Virus record (IMG/VR): IMGVR_UViG_3300024520_000389
Coordinates: 1 to 28,272 of that record
Reading direction: 5' to 3' (one strand)
DNA: 28,272 nucleotides
Origin: a virus
Part shown: positions 7,463 through 12,094 of the stretch, in pieces
Numbering within the stretch: the stretch's first letter is position 1
Layout of the letters: every line of letters starts with the position of its first letter
The notes under the pieces: model-generated
The model's database searches: none
Told to the model about the DNA's origin: nothing
The model's input: the letters and a program-made list of their open reading frames with translations, nothing else
Made by a program: the position numbers and the translations under genes

Positions 7463-7779
7463 TTCGTATTCCTTTCAAAAGGGAGTGCAGGTGGACCACG
7501 CGGACCAGCTGGACCAGGTCAACTTGAGTATACCTGGTCCAGATAAGCTGCGATCCGCCAGCGGGTTACAAGAGGTGGACCAGCTGGACCAGTACTTTTG
7601 GGGTTGCTGATGGGACCGATGTACGGTCAGGAACAGGGGAATCTATACACAAGGTGGAAACGGGGAAGTGCGGTCCACCTCTGTTGTAAGTAGCATATGG
7701 GGGAAGGTTTTAAGGGTGGACCAGGGGGGTGGGCCACCCCTTGGTCCGGGGCACGTGATACACTAGCCAGCGTAGCTGG
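7463..7779. promoter_or_regulatory. Control region with ten GGWCC sites
   Basis: A gene-free spacer upstream of the left operon. GGACC or GGTCC begins at 7493, 7502, 7511, 7536, 7577, 7586, 7613, 7672, 7718 and 7743. Several lie inside the odd palindrome CTGGWCCAG, and two clusters (7493/7502/7511 and 7577/7586) have exact 9-bp steps. This fits a binding array for a replication initiator, repressor or the adjacent recombinase. A TATACT box is present on the minus strand near 7527-7532 but lacks a convincing -35 partner. Confidence 0.6.
7718..7747. repeat. GC-rich imperfect hairpin
   Basis: A GGACCAGGGGGGTGG arm faces CCACCCCTTGGTCC with one mismatch and one bulge. Its outer ends are two of the GGWCC sites. 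There is no adjacent T-run, so an operator or RNA structure is more likely than an intrinsic terminator. Confidence 0.6.
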
Positions 7780-7782
7780 CTA
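7764..7782. repeat. Perfect 8-bp inverted repeat over a stop codon
   Basis: TAGCCAGC and GCTGGCTA flank a 3-base loop. The repeat includes the stop codon of the minus-strand gene ending at 7780. It could slow or end transcription of that gene, but no T-tract follows on the minus strand. Confidence 0.65.
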
Positions 7783-8016
7783 ACCCTGGCGACGGCGGTT
7801 GGCCCGGCTGAGTCGCTGGCTGAGGCGGGCGTGGTAGGCCAGCAGACGCTCAGCGCGGCTCACCAGGCGATCCAAACGGTAGGCCGCCTGGGATTCCTCC
7901 TCCTGGGGGATCGAGACCAGCAGGCGGGCCCCTGTGGCGTGCACGACGGCCACGTAGCCTGTGTCGCATTTCTCGACACGCTGAGTCAGGGGGTCGACGT
8001 CTCGCCAGGAGATCAA
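7780..8016 (-). CDS. Unknown 78-aa protein, TTG start
   Basis: The TTG at 8016 overlaps the stop of the upstream gene (TTGATC), and the coding-looking part begins exactly there with ISWRDVDPLTQRVEKCDTGY. A beta-rich first half (VAVVHATGARLLVSI) is followed by a helical, basic C-terminus (LVSRAERLLAYHARLSQRLS, then RANRRRQG). The basic tail could bind nucleic acid. Upstream in-frame sequence is a proline/glycine-rich shadow. It is the last gene of the second leftward group. No family is recognised. Confidence 0.6.
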   Translation of the reverse strand: MISWRDVDPLTQRVEKCDTGYVAVVHATGARLLVSIPQEEESQAAYRLDRLVSRAERLLAYHARLSQRLSRANRRRQG

Positions 8017-8264
8017 TTGGACCCTGCTTGTCCGACTGCGGTGCCCAGCGAGCGGACCGCCCGGGGATTGTCCAGCCAGTGGACCTTGCACAGGCAGACC
8101 ACCCCGCCCCGTGAGGGGAAATCGGGCCCGGAAATCTGCTCGGAGGGCACCGGGCACGGGTGGGACGAGCGGCCATGAGGCTTGAAGCGGAACGACTGCA
8201 CGTCACTCCGCGAGGGGAAGGGGCCGATCAGGATACCGGCTTGGGTGAGGAGGGCGTACGCCAT
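8013..8264 (-). CDS. Unknown 83-aa protein
   Basis: The ATG at 8264 follows a leader shared with other genes of this group. The protein begins MAYALLTQAGILIGPFPSRS and has a beta-strand-like N-terminus, three cysteines (one in HPCPVPSE, two in VVCLCKVHW) and no membrane span. The two close cysteines and nearby histidines could form a metal site, but no recognised motif is complete. It is coupled to the next gene by a TTGA overlap. Confidence 0.6.
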   Translation of the reverse strand: MAYALLTQAGILIGPFPSRSDVQSFRFKPHGRSSHPCPVPSEQISGPDFPSRGGVVCLCKVHWLDNPRAVRSLGTAVGQAGSN

Positions 8265-8301
8265 GGGGAGGCCTCAGGGGTTCGGGGTTCAAGAATCGGA
8301 G
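8265..8301 (-). promoter_or_regulatory. Shared leader upstream of the 83-aa gene
   Basis: On the minus strand this leader reads CTCCGATTCTTGAACCCCGA then ACCCCTGAGG and CCTCCCC before ATG. It shares the GA-TTC-(C/T)TGAACCCCGAAC block with the leader at 9314-9353. A weak Shine-Dalgarno-like GAGG is present. Confidence 0.55.
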
Positions 8302-8351
8302 AGCTACCCCCGGATTTGCACCAGGGGCGGGCGCCAGGCTAGGCGGTAGCT
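8302..8351 (-). ncRNA. tRNA-like acceptor/T-arm element 3
   Basis: On the minus strand, AGCTACC at the 5' end pairs perfectly with GGTAGCT at the 3' end (7 bp). The 3' arm is joined directly to a T-arm-like hairpin: CCTGG, loop TGCAAAT, CCGGG. The loop fits the tRNA T-loop pattern except for the second base. A 19-base insert replaces the D and anticodon arms. The 5' arm starts inside the stop codon of the 46-aa gene. It is too short to be a functional tRNA; a processing signal or tRNA mimic is inferred. Confidence 0.5.
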
Positions 8352-8490
8352 AGTCTTCCTGCCAGCGGCGTAGGCCCTCCCGGGCCCGCCGCTTTCCTTG
8401 GGCCCGACGGAGCTTGGCCGTCTGGCGCTTGATGGGCCGGCGGACGTGCCGGGCCCATTCTCCGTTGAGTTTAGCGTTCGGTGCGCTCAA
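8350..8490 (-). CDS. Small, very basic protein, TTG start
   Basis: A 46-residue protein, SAPNAKLNGEWARHVRRPIK followed by a run rich in Arg, Lys and Gln (RQTAKLRRAQGKRRAREG). Its TTG at 8490 overlaps the stop of the cysteine-rich gene (TTGA). The high positive charge suggests binding to DNA, RNA or a nucleoprotein. Upstream in-frame sequence lies over the previous gene and looks like a shadow. The stop codon is part of the tRNA-like element that follows. Confidence 0.55.
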   Translation of the reverse strand: MSAPNAKLNGEWARHVRRPIKRQTAKLRRAQGKRRAREGLRRWQED

Positions 8491-9170
8491 TTCGCCGCCT
8501 TCCTGGCCCGGGGCCCGTGCTCGAGGAAGAGGATCGCCCGAAGGCTCTTGCCCCACGCGGGGTTTGTGGGATCGCAAAGAAGACACTGGTTGCACGTTTT
8601 CGTGCGCCCCTTGCGCTCCGCGGCTTGCGCCGGGCAGAGTCGGGCCCCCACGGCGGCGAGTCGGGCAAGGTCCTCGTCCGTTGTGTTGTAGGGGATGATC
8701 CCGGCGGGACGCCATCCCGCGGCCTCGGCCTCCGCCAGCTGCGACAGGTCGTCACAGCTCGCCATCAGGTTCCGGCGATACGTAGGGGAGCGGAGCTTGC
8801 GCCAATGGTGAGTGTACCCCACGATTCGGAGTCCGCGCGCCGTGGCCTCACGACGGATCCAAGCCAGCATGCGGACACCGAGAGCACTAGGGTCGCCGAG
8901 AGCCCCGAGGCGGCAACCCCGGGCATACGGGTGAGCCTGATCCAAGGCCTCGGCGGGGTTGGTCGGGTTGCGCTTGAACTTGGAGCGGACCATGGACATG
9001 AAACCCATGAACGGGGTTCCGTACTGTGCGTAGCAGACCTTGTCCCGCAAGAGCGGGCACCCCTCGCACGTGGCCCGGCATTCCTCGACGGTGCTGCCGA
9101 CGTACACGGTGGGCATAGGGCCAGTTTTGGTGTTTGCGGGTCGGGGGACCCACCGGGGAAGGGGCTTCAC
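8487..9170 (-). CDS. Cysteine-rich phage protein of unknown function
   Basis: A 227-residue protein starting at a GTG that overlaps the preceding stop (GTGA), with GAGGG 5 bases upstream. It opens with RPANTKTGPMPTVYV and a cysteine cluster at 31, 35, 38 and 46 (ECRATCEGCPLLRDKVCYA). A second cluster follows near the C-terminus (LCPAQ, then TCNQCLLC), before a conserved-looking ILFLEHG. This pairing recalls a group of uncharacterised phage proteins with TCPxxCPxxxxxCYA near the start and a CxxCxxC plus HG ending. Two metal or Fe-S sites are likely. It is not a radical SAM enzyme by motif: no CxxxCxxC of the usual spacing and context is convincing. Function is unknown. Confidence 0.75.
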   Translation of the reverse strand: MKPLPRWVPRPANTKTGPMPTVYVGSTVEECRATCEGCPLLRDKVCYAQYGTPFMGFMSMVRSKFKRNPTNPAEALDQAHPYARGCRLGALGDPSALGVRMLAWIRREATARGLRIVGYTHHWRKLRSPTYRRNLMASCDDLSQLAEAEAAGWRPAGIIPYNTTDEDLARLAAVGARLCPAQAAERKGRTKTCNQCLLCDPTNPAWGKSLRAILFLEHGPRARKAAN

Positions 9171-9313
9171 TTGGACCCTCGCAAGACTACCCAGTGGGTG
9201 GGCAAGCGGTGGAGCACGATCCAAGCGTGCCCGCCCCAGCGACGCGCCTTGAAGCCCTTGGCGAGCGGGTAGGTATCCCAGGGTCCTCCAACGGAATCGA
9301 TATAGGTCGTCAA
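9167..9313 (-). CDS. Unknown 48-aa protein, TTG start
   Basis: The TTG at 9313 lies 5 bases after GAAAGCAGG-C, the leader motif found before other genes in this group, so it is preferred over an in-frame ATG 21 codons upstream that lies inside the tRNA-like region. The product reads TTYIDSVGGPWDTYPLAKGF then KARRWGGHAWIVLHRLPTHW and VVLRGSK, rich in Trp and basic residues and probably a small beta fold. The stop overlaps the GTG of the cysteine-rich gene (GTGA), suggesting coupling. Confidence 0.6.
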   Translation of the reverse strand: MTTYIDSVGGPWDTYPLAKGFKARRWGGHAWIVLHRLPTHWVVLRGSK

Positions 9314-9353
9314 TCTGGCCTGCTTTCTGCGTTCGGGGTTCAGGATTCGAGAA
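9314..9353 (-). promoter_or_regulatory. Shared leader upstream of the 48-aa gene
   Basis: The minus strand has CGAATCCTGAACCCCGAAC, then GCA and GAAAGCAGG, just before the TTG start. The first block recurs at 8281-8300 and the GAAAGCAGG block at 10123-10140 and 10675-10685. It may combine a ribosome site with a promoter or protein-binding element. Confidence 0.6.
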
Positions 9354-9382
9354 TGGCCCCAGTGGAATCGGACCACTGGCCA
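9354..9382 (-). ncRNA. tRNA-like T-arm element 2
   Basis: On the minus strand, AGTGG, loop TCCGATT, CCACT forms a T-arm-like hairpin whose loop matches the tRNA pattern except for the second base. TGGCC directly before it pairs with GGCCA after it, leaving GG bulged. A longer alternative pairs TGGCTC at 9413-9418 with GGGCCA, giving a 65-base element. Neither contains a credible anticodon loop. Confidence 0.45.
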
Positions 9383-9398
9383 GGCTCCCGGGGGAGCC
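9383..9398. repeat. Perfect 7-bp inverted repeat next to element 2
   Basis: GGCTCCC and GGGAGCC flank a 2-base centre, immediately 5' (minus strand) of the T-arm-like element. In the longer folding model this hairpin takes the place of the anticodon arm, but it has no normal anticodon loop. Confidence 0.6.
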
Positions 9399-9429
9399 CG
9401 ACGCTGCCAAGCGAGCCAGCCGGGGAGGA

Positions 9430-9567
9430 CTAGGGGAGGGGTACTTCGTCCAGAGCGCGGTCTTGCGCGCTCTCAGGGTCCTCGCCCTGGCTGATATAGA
9501 AGTCTGCGAGCCGCTTAACCTGGGTCAGGAATCCCGCGCGGTTGGTAGTCTCTCGCTTCGTGCTCAT
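9430..9567 (-). CDS. Small 45-aa protein
   Basis: The ATG overlaps the stop of the zinc-ribbon-like gene (ATGA). The product reads MSTKRETTNRAGFLTQVKRL then ADFYISQGEDPESAQDRALD and EVPLP. It has a short amphipathic helix (FLTQVKRLADFYI) and an acidic C-terminal half. No family is recognised. It ends a coupled block of three genes, and a gap with a tRNA-like element follows. Confidence 0.62.
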   Translation of the reverse strand: MSTKRETTNRAGFLTQVKRLADFYISQGEDPESAQDRALDEVPLP

Positions 9568-9935
9568 GCGTCCGCCCAAGCGGGTCCGTCGAGGTCGCCG
9601 TCCCAGTCGTTGTCGTCGTCACCGTAGGGGAGAATGGGCTCGGGACAGCAGATCTCCACCGTGCCCATCTCGTCCAAGGTCTCCAGAGTGGCCACGCAAT
9701 CTTCGGGCTCGTCATGGGAGTGCTTGTGGCCGTAGGCCATGGCCGAGACCGCGCAGGGGAGGCAGGAGGGCTCGACGCTGAGCCCGTAGTGAGTGGCGGG
9801 CTCGCCGCAATCCACGCAGTAAGCGTGGCCAGAGGCGAGGGAGAGCGGGTGGAGGGGGGTCTGACTCTGGGGTCCGCGGTAGACACGTCCGGCGGCGTCG
9901 CGAAGGGAGGTCCCGTGGGGGGCGGGGCCAGCCAT
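9564..9935 (-). CDS. Zinc-ribbon-like protein, 123 aa
   Basis: The ATG at 9935 is one base after the stop of the upstream gene. The protein has a C-x2-C pair (Cys40, Cys43, in YCVDCGEP) and a second C-x2-C pair (Cys58, Cys61, in SCLPC), spaced as in a zinc ribbon. A His-rich stretch (GHKHSHDEPEDC) and a very acidic C-terminal tail (GDDDNDWDGDLDG) follow. Such small ribbons often bind nucleic acid or proteins, but no specific family is recognised. The stop overlaps the start of the 45-aa gene. Confidence 0.7.
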   Translation of the reverse strand: MAGPAPHGTSLRDAAGRVYRGPQSQTPLHPLSLASGHAYCVDCGEPATHYGLSVEPSCLPCAVSAMAYGHKHSHDEPEDCVATLETLDEMGTVEICCPEPILPYGDDDNDWDGDLDGPAWADA

Positions 9936-9936
9936 G

Positions 9937-10122
9937 CTAGCACTCCTCAACGCGATTGCGGACGTCGGCCCAGCGGAGCGCGGTGGCCACGTCCTTGACG
10001 GAGGGCTTGAACCCGCCGCGCTCGATCCACTCCTTCAGGTTGTCGAAGTGGTCCTCTGCGTCGTTCAGGTTTCCAGAGGCAAGCGCCTCAATCAGGTTGG
10101 TCGCGGTGGTCGTGGGGTCCAT
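9937..10122 (-). CDS. Small 61-aa helical protein
   Basis: The ATG at 10122 lies 8 bases after the leader motif GAAAGCAGG-A. The product begins MDPTTTATNLIEALASGNLN and continues DAEDHFDNLKEWIERGGFKP, a helical hairpin-like pattern with a conserved-looking Leu-x-x-Trp-x-x-x-Gly-Gly turn. I associate this kind of sequence with small uncharacterised phage proteins. It is the first gene of a three-gene coupled block, preceded by tRNA-like element 1. Confidence 0.68.
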   Translation of the reverse strand: MDPTTTATNLIEALASGNLNDAEDHFDNLKEWIERGGFKPSVKDVATALRWADVRNRVEEC

Positions 10123-10167
10123 GGCCGTGTCCTGCTTTCGTGCTTTCGTGCGTTCGGCGGTCGTGAG
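10123..10167 (-). promoter_or_regulatory. Shared leader upstream of the 61-aa gene
   Basis: The minus strand has CCGAACGCAC, then GAAAGCAC and GAAAGCAGG repeated in tandem, then an ATG. It shares GAACGCA and GAAAGCAGG with the leader at 9314-9353. The last AGG is the likely ribosome-binding part. Confidence 0.55.
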
Positions 10168-10206
10168 AGCCGCTGCAGGAGTCGAACCTGCGCCCCCGGG
10201 GCGGCT
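10168..10206 (-). ncRNA. tRNA-like acceptor/T-arm element 1
   Basis: On the minus strand the order is AGCCGC, CCCGGGGGC, GCAGG, loop TTCGACT, CCTGC, A, GCGGCT. The loop is a fully canonical tRNA T-loop (TTCRANY) closed by a G-C pair on a perfect 5-bp stem, and the outer arms pair over 6 bp like an acceptor stem. Only 9 bases replace the D and anticodon arms. No D-arm or anticodon arm can be found upstream, where the end of a coding region lies. A degenerate tRNA or att remnant is an alternative. Confidence 0.55.
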
Positions 10207-10213
10207 AGGGAGG

Positions 10214-10672
10214 CTACTTGGCGCGGCGGGCCCGGGAGACGTGGACAATGGGGCCAGAGGCAATCCAATTGTGCGTCGCAGGCTGAATCCAAGCGAGGTC
10301 ACAGCCCCCCTCCTGCGTGGCCCTAAGCGCCTCTCTCTTAGCGGCTGTGATCGACTCGCAAGCTTCCACGTAGTAGGGGAGCTGCATATGGTGAGCGTTG
10401 GTACCGGGATCGGTGGCGTTGCCCATTCCGACGGAGTAGACGAGGAAGAGAGAAGCCTTGGGGGCGCTTAGGGCCACGATAGCGTCCCGCAACTCGTCAA
10501 CCGTTCCCTTGCAGAACGACTCACCTTTGGTGGTGTAGACGTAGAGGAAGATCTCTCCGCCTGACCCGAACGACGCGGACGGAGAGATCTTGAACTCTCC
10601 GTCGAACGCTTTGAGACCGAACGTCTCAGGGAAGCTCTTGATTGCGGTGTCGATCTGGTCTTGGGTGGCCAT
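10214..10672 (-). CDS. Unknown 152-aa protein, first gene of second left group
   Basis: The ATG at 10672 lies about 5 bases after GAAAGCAGG-A. The protein begins MATQDQIDTAIKSFPETFGL and contains a beta-rich region (GGEIFLYVYTTKGESFCKGT) followed by helices, a HHMQLPYYVEACES segment and a basic end (VHVSRARRAK). No catalytic motif or membrane span is recognised. As the first gene next to the divergent control region it is probably expressed early, and may be a regulator or host-takeover factor, but that is only positional inference. Confidence 0.75.
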   Translation of the reverse strand: MATQDQIDTAIKSFPETFGLKAFDGEFKISPSASFGSGGEIFLYVYTTKGESFCKGTVDELRDAIVALSAPKASLFLVYSVGMGNATDPGTNAHHMQLPYYVEACESITAAKREALRATQEGGCDLAWIQPATHNWIASGPIVHVSRARRAK

Positions 10673-10704
10673 GAGTCCTGCTTTCGGTGTTCGTTATTCG
10701 TATG
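10673..10704 (-). promoter_or_regulatory. Leader of the 152-aa gene
   Basis: The minus strand reads CATACGAATAACGAACACC then GAAAGCAGGACTC before ATG. It shares CGAAT, GAAC-x-CC and GAAAGCAGG with the other leaders of this gene group. A hairpin at 10705-10726 precedes it, but that hairpin has no T-loop. Confidence 0.5.
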
Positions 10705-10726
10705 ACTGACGGGCTGAGCCCTCAGT
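10705..10726. repeat. Imperfect inverted repeat before the 152-aa gene
   Basis: ACTGA-C-GGGCT and AGCCC-TCAGT pair around a single central G, with one unpaired C. It lies 32 bases upstream of the start codon and could be an operator. Confidence 0.55.
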
Positions 10727-10930
10727 CTGACCCCGGCTCGGAGGAAAAGCAAGAGGAATTCGGGAATGACTCGGGAATACCTCTAAGTTCAATGGGGGCA
10801 AGGGGCTTTGAGTCGAGGAAATTCGGAGGGCGGGGGGCCCGAGGCGGGGGGATCGGAGGAATCGGAGGGCTCCAAGCGGGCCAGAGTGAACTCCGAGGGA
10901 GAGGGGGGCTTGACCGATCGGCCAGTAAGC

Positions 10931-10946
10931 ATGACCTCTAGGTCAT
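10931..10946. repeat. 16-bp near-perfect palindrome
   Basis: ATGACCT and AGGTCAT flank a central CT. The short symmetric form is typical of a dimeric repressor site. Confidence 0.6.
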
Positions 10947-11019
10947 GGTGCTTCGGTCACAGTTCACAGCTAGCAGGGCTCGCCAGCGCGCGCGCCGAAA
11001 CCCTGTCTCCTCGGCCGAA

Positions 11020-11049
11020 ACTCGGCTCTATCGGTCGTCAGAGCCGAGT
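11020..11049. repeat. Perfect 10-bp inverted repeat
   Basis: ACTCGGCTCT and AGAGCCGAGT flank a 10-base loop. It would form a stable hairpin in DNA or RNA. No T-run follows. Confidence 0.75.
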
Positions 11050-11075
11050 CCCATACAAGGAAACGCGCGCGCAGG

Positions 11076-11100
11076 GGGCTCTCAAAGGACTTAAGAGCCC
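11076..11100. repeat. Perfect 7-bp inverted repeat
   Basis: GGGCTCT and AGAGCCC flank an 11-base loop. The arms share GGCTCT/AGAGCC with the repeat at 11020-11049, so both could be bound by the same factor. Confidence 0.6.
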
Positions 11101-11172
11101 GGACGACTCAGACCCCCCGGGTCCACTAGGAACCGGACGAACTGGACCACCCGGGCCCCCTCCCCCCAAGAG

Positions 11173-11188
11173 CCAGGGCGTGCCCTGG
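11173..11188. repeat. Perfect 7-bp inverted repeat
   Basis: CCAGGGC and GCCCTGG flank a central GT, 16 bases before the first copy of the 19-bp direct repeat. Confidence 0.6.
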
Positions 11189-11204
11189 ATCTTAGTCCCC
11201 CCCA

Positions 11205-11223
11205 GATTTTTACAGAATTCCGC
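11205..11223 (+). repeat. 19-bp direct repeat, copy 1
   Basis: GATTTTTACAGAATTCCGC, identical to the copy at 11329-11347. It is conspicuously A/T-rich in a very GC-rich setting. No paired -10 box is evident at normal spacing, so an activator or phage polymerase site is as likely as a sigma-70 promoter. Confidence 0.85.
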
Positions 11224-11248
11224 TCCCAAGGTGAACCGGGTACAGAAC

Positions 11249-11276
11249 GGGGCCCCCGACGGCAATCGGGGGCCCC
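11249..11276. repeat. Perfect 11-bp GC-rich hairpin
   Basis: GGGGCCCCCGA and TCGGGGGCCCC flank a 6-base loop (CGGCAA). It lies between the two 19-bp repeats. It is stable enough to be a terminator stem, but neither side has a T-run. Confidence 0.8.
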
Positions 11277-11328
11277 TGCTACAACGTCGAGGTTTCGCGA
11301 CCCTGGGATCATAGCACTCCCCGAGGCC

Positions 11329-11347
11329 GATTTTTACAGAATTCCGC
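11329..11347 (+). repeat. 19-bp direct repeat, copy 2
   Basis: Exact second copy of the 11205-11223 sequence, ending 51 bases upstream of the first rightward start codon. This position fits a promoter or activator site for the structural operon. Confidence 0.85.
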
Positions 11348-11398
11348 CTTTTCCCCAAACCGCCCCCCCTCGTGCTACCATGCCGCCGAGGAGGGCAC

Positions 11399-12094
11399 AT
11401 GATCAATCACGAGGTGAACCCCGGTCGGGTCACGCTGACCGCCTACCTGATCCCCCTGATCCAGTCCACGCGCATGAGCATGGGCTCGGGCATGCACGCG
11501 GGGCCGAACCTCTTCCTGGTGCCGATCCCCGGGGACGACCCCAACCCCCCCGGCGCGACGGTCCGCCAGACGCCCACCCTCATGGGCGCCCTGACCTACT
11601 ACGCCAAGAGTGACGGCGACCAGGCCCGCAGCTCCTCCTGGGTCCCCGGTGACGCCGCGGAGCGCCTCTTCGCCCTCGCAGACCCCGTCGCGTACATGAG
11701 GTTCAAATCGGGCCCCCTGCCCCAGATTCAGCCCCCGGAGCCGCCGACCGAGCCCCCGCCCCCCTCCTCTCCCAGGGGGCCCGACTCGGACGGCTCCGGG
11801 GCGCTGTCCCCGGAGGCGGACAAGACCGGCGCCGTCTTCCTGGACGAGTTCGCCTCGCTCCCCGCGCCCCCCGTCAACGGCTCCGGCACCGAGGAAGCCA
11901 AAGCCGCCGTCGAAGCCTACCTGGGGGAAGAAGCCCGCGCCAAGGACCTCCCCGCCCCCCAGCCCCCCGTCCAGCTCGAGCTCTTCGGCGATCCCAAGGT
12001 AGACCCCGAGGCCGACACGACGGAGTGGGAGACCCCGAAGCCGCCCCCCGAGCTCGGCCCCAACGAGTTCCGAGTGGAGGTGCCCGGTGAGTGA
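11399..12094 (+). CDS. Proline-rich protein, first gene of the structural operon
   Basis: The ATG follows a strong ribosome site (GAGGAGG). The 231-residue protein has an N-terminal globular region (MINHEVNPGRVTLTAYLIPL through about residue 105), then a proline/serine/glycine-rich disordered linker with PPEPPTEPPPPSSPRG, and an acidic C-terminal part including a short VQLELFGDP segment. LELFGD resembles short linear motifs used to bind a sliding clamp or another partner, but this is speculative. No enzyme motif is seen. It overlaps the next gene by 8 bases. Confidence 0.78.
   Translation: MINHEVNPGRVTLTAYLIPLIQSTRMSMGSGMHAGPNLFLVPIPGDDPNPPGATVRQTPTLMGALTYYAKSDGDQARSSSWVPGDAAERLFALADPVAYMRFKSGPLPQIQPPEPPTEPPPPSSPRGPDSDGSGALSPEADKTGAVFLDEFASLPAPPVNGSGTEEAKAAVEAYLGEEARAKDLPAPQPPVQLELFGDPKVDPEADTTEWETPKPPPELGPNEFRVEVPGE

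Larger units (their letters stand above)
10673..11398. other. Divergent intergenic control region, no convincing gene
   Basis: This 726-base spacer separates the leftward and rightward genes. Reading frames across it are low-complexity Gly/Arg/Pro and run through strong hairpins, so I see no gene. It contains six inverted repeats, a 19-bp direct repeat, and a G-rich plus-strand tract at 10826-10857 with several runs of three to six G that might form a quadruplex. It probably holds divergent promoters and operators; a replication origin or packaging signal is possible. Confidence 0.65.

Noticed and set aside
7527-7532. Sigma-70 promoter at the minus-strand TATACT
   Set aside because: No -35-like sequence was found at 16-18 bases upstream, so I kept only the wider control-region call.
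7491-7747. CRISPR array
   Set aside because: The repeats are only 5-9 bp with irregular spacing and no long repeats with unique spacers. No cas genes are present; the Cas4-like nuclease alone is not evidence of CRISPR.
9354-9418. Full-length tRNA reading of element 2
   Set aside because: A 65-base fold with 6 of 7 acceptor pairs is possible, but the hairpin in the anticodon position has no proper 7-base loop.
10160-10290. A complete tRNA gene around the canonical T-loop
   Set aside because: No D-arm or anticodon arm with U33 was found upstream, and the needed space is occupied by the end of a coding region; only T-arm and acceptor-like pairing remain.
10808-11314. Plus-strand frame of 168 codons in the divergent spacer
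   Set aside because: It is Gly/Pro/Arg-rich, crosses strong inverted repeats, and has no convincing start signal or domain; it looks like a frame kept open by high GC.
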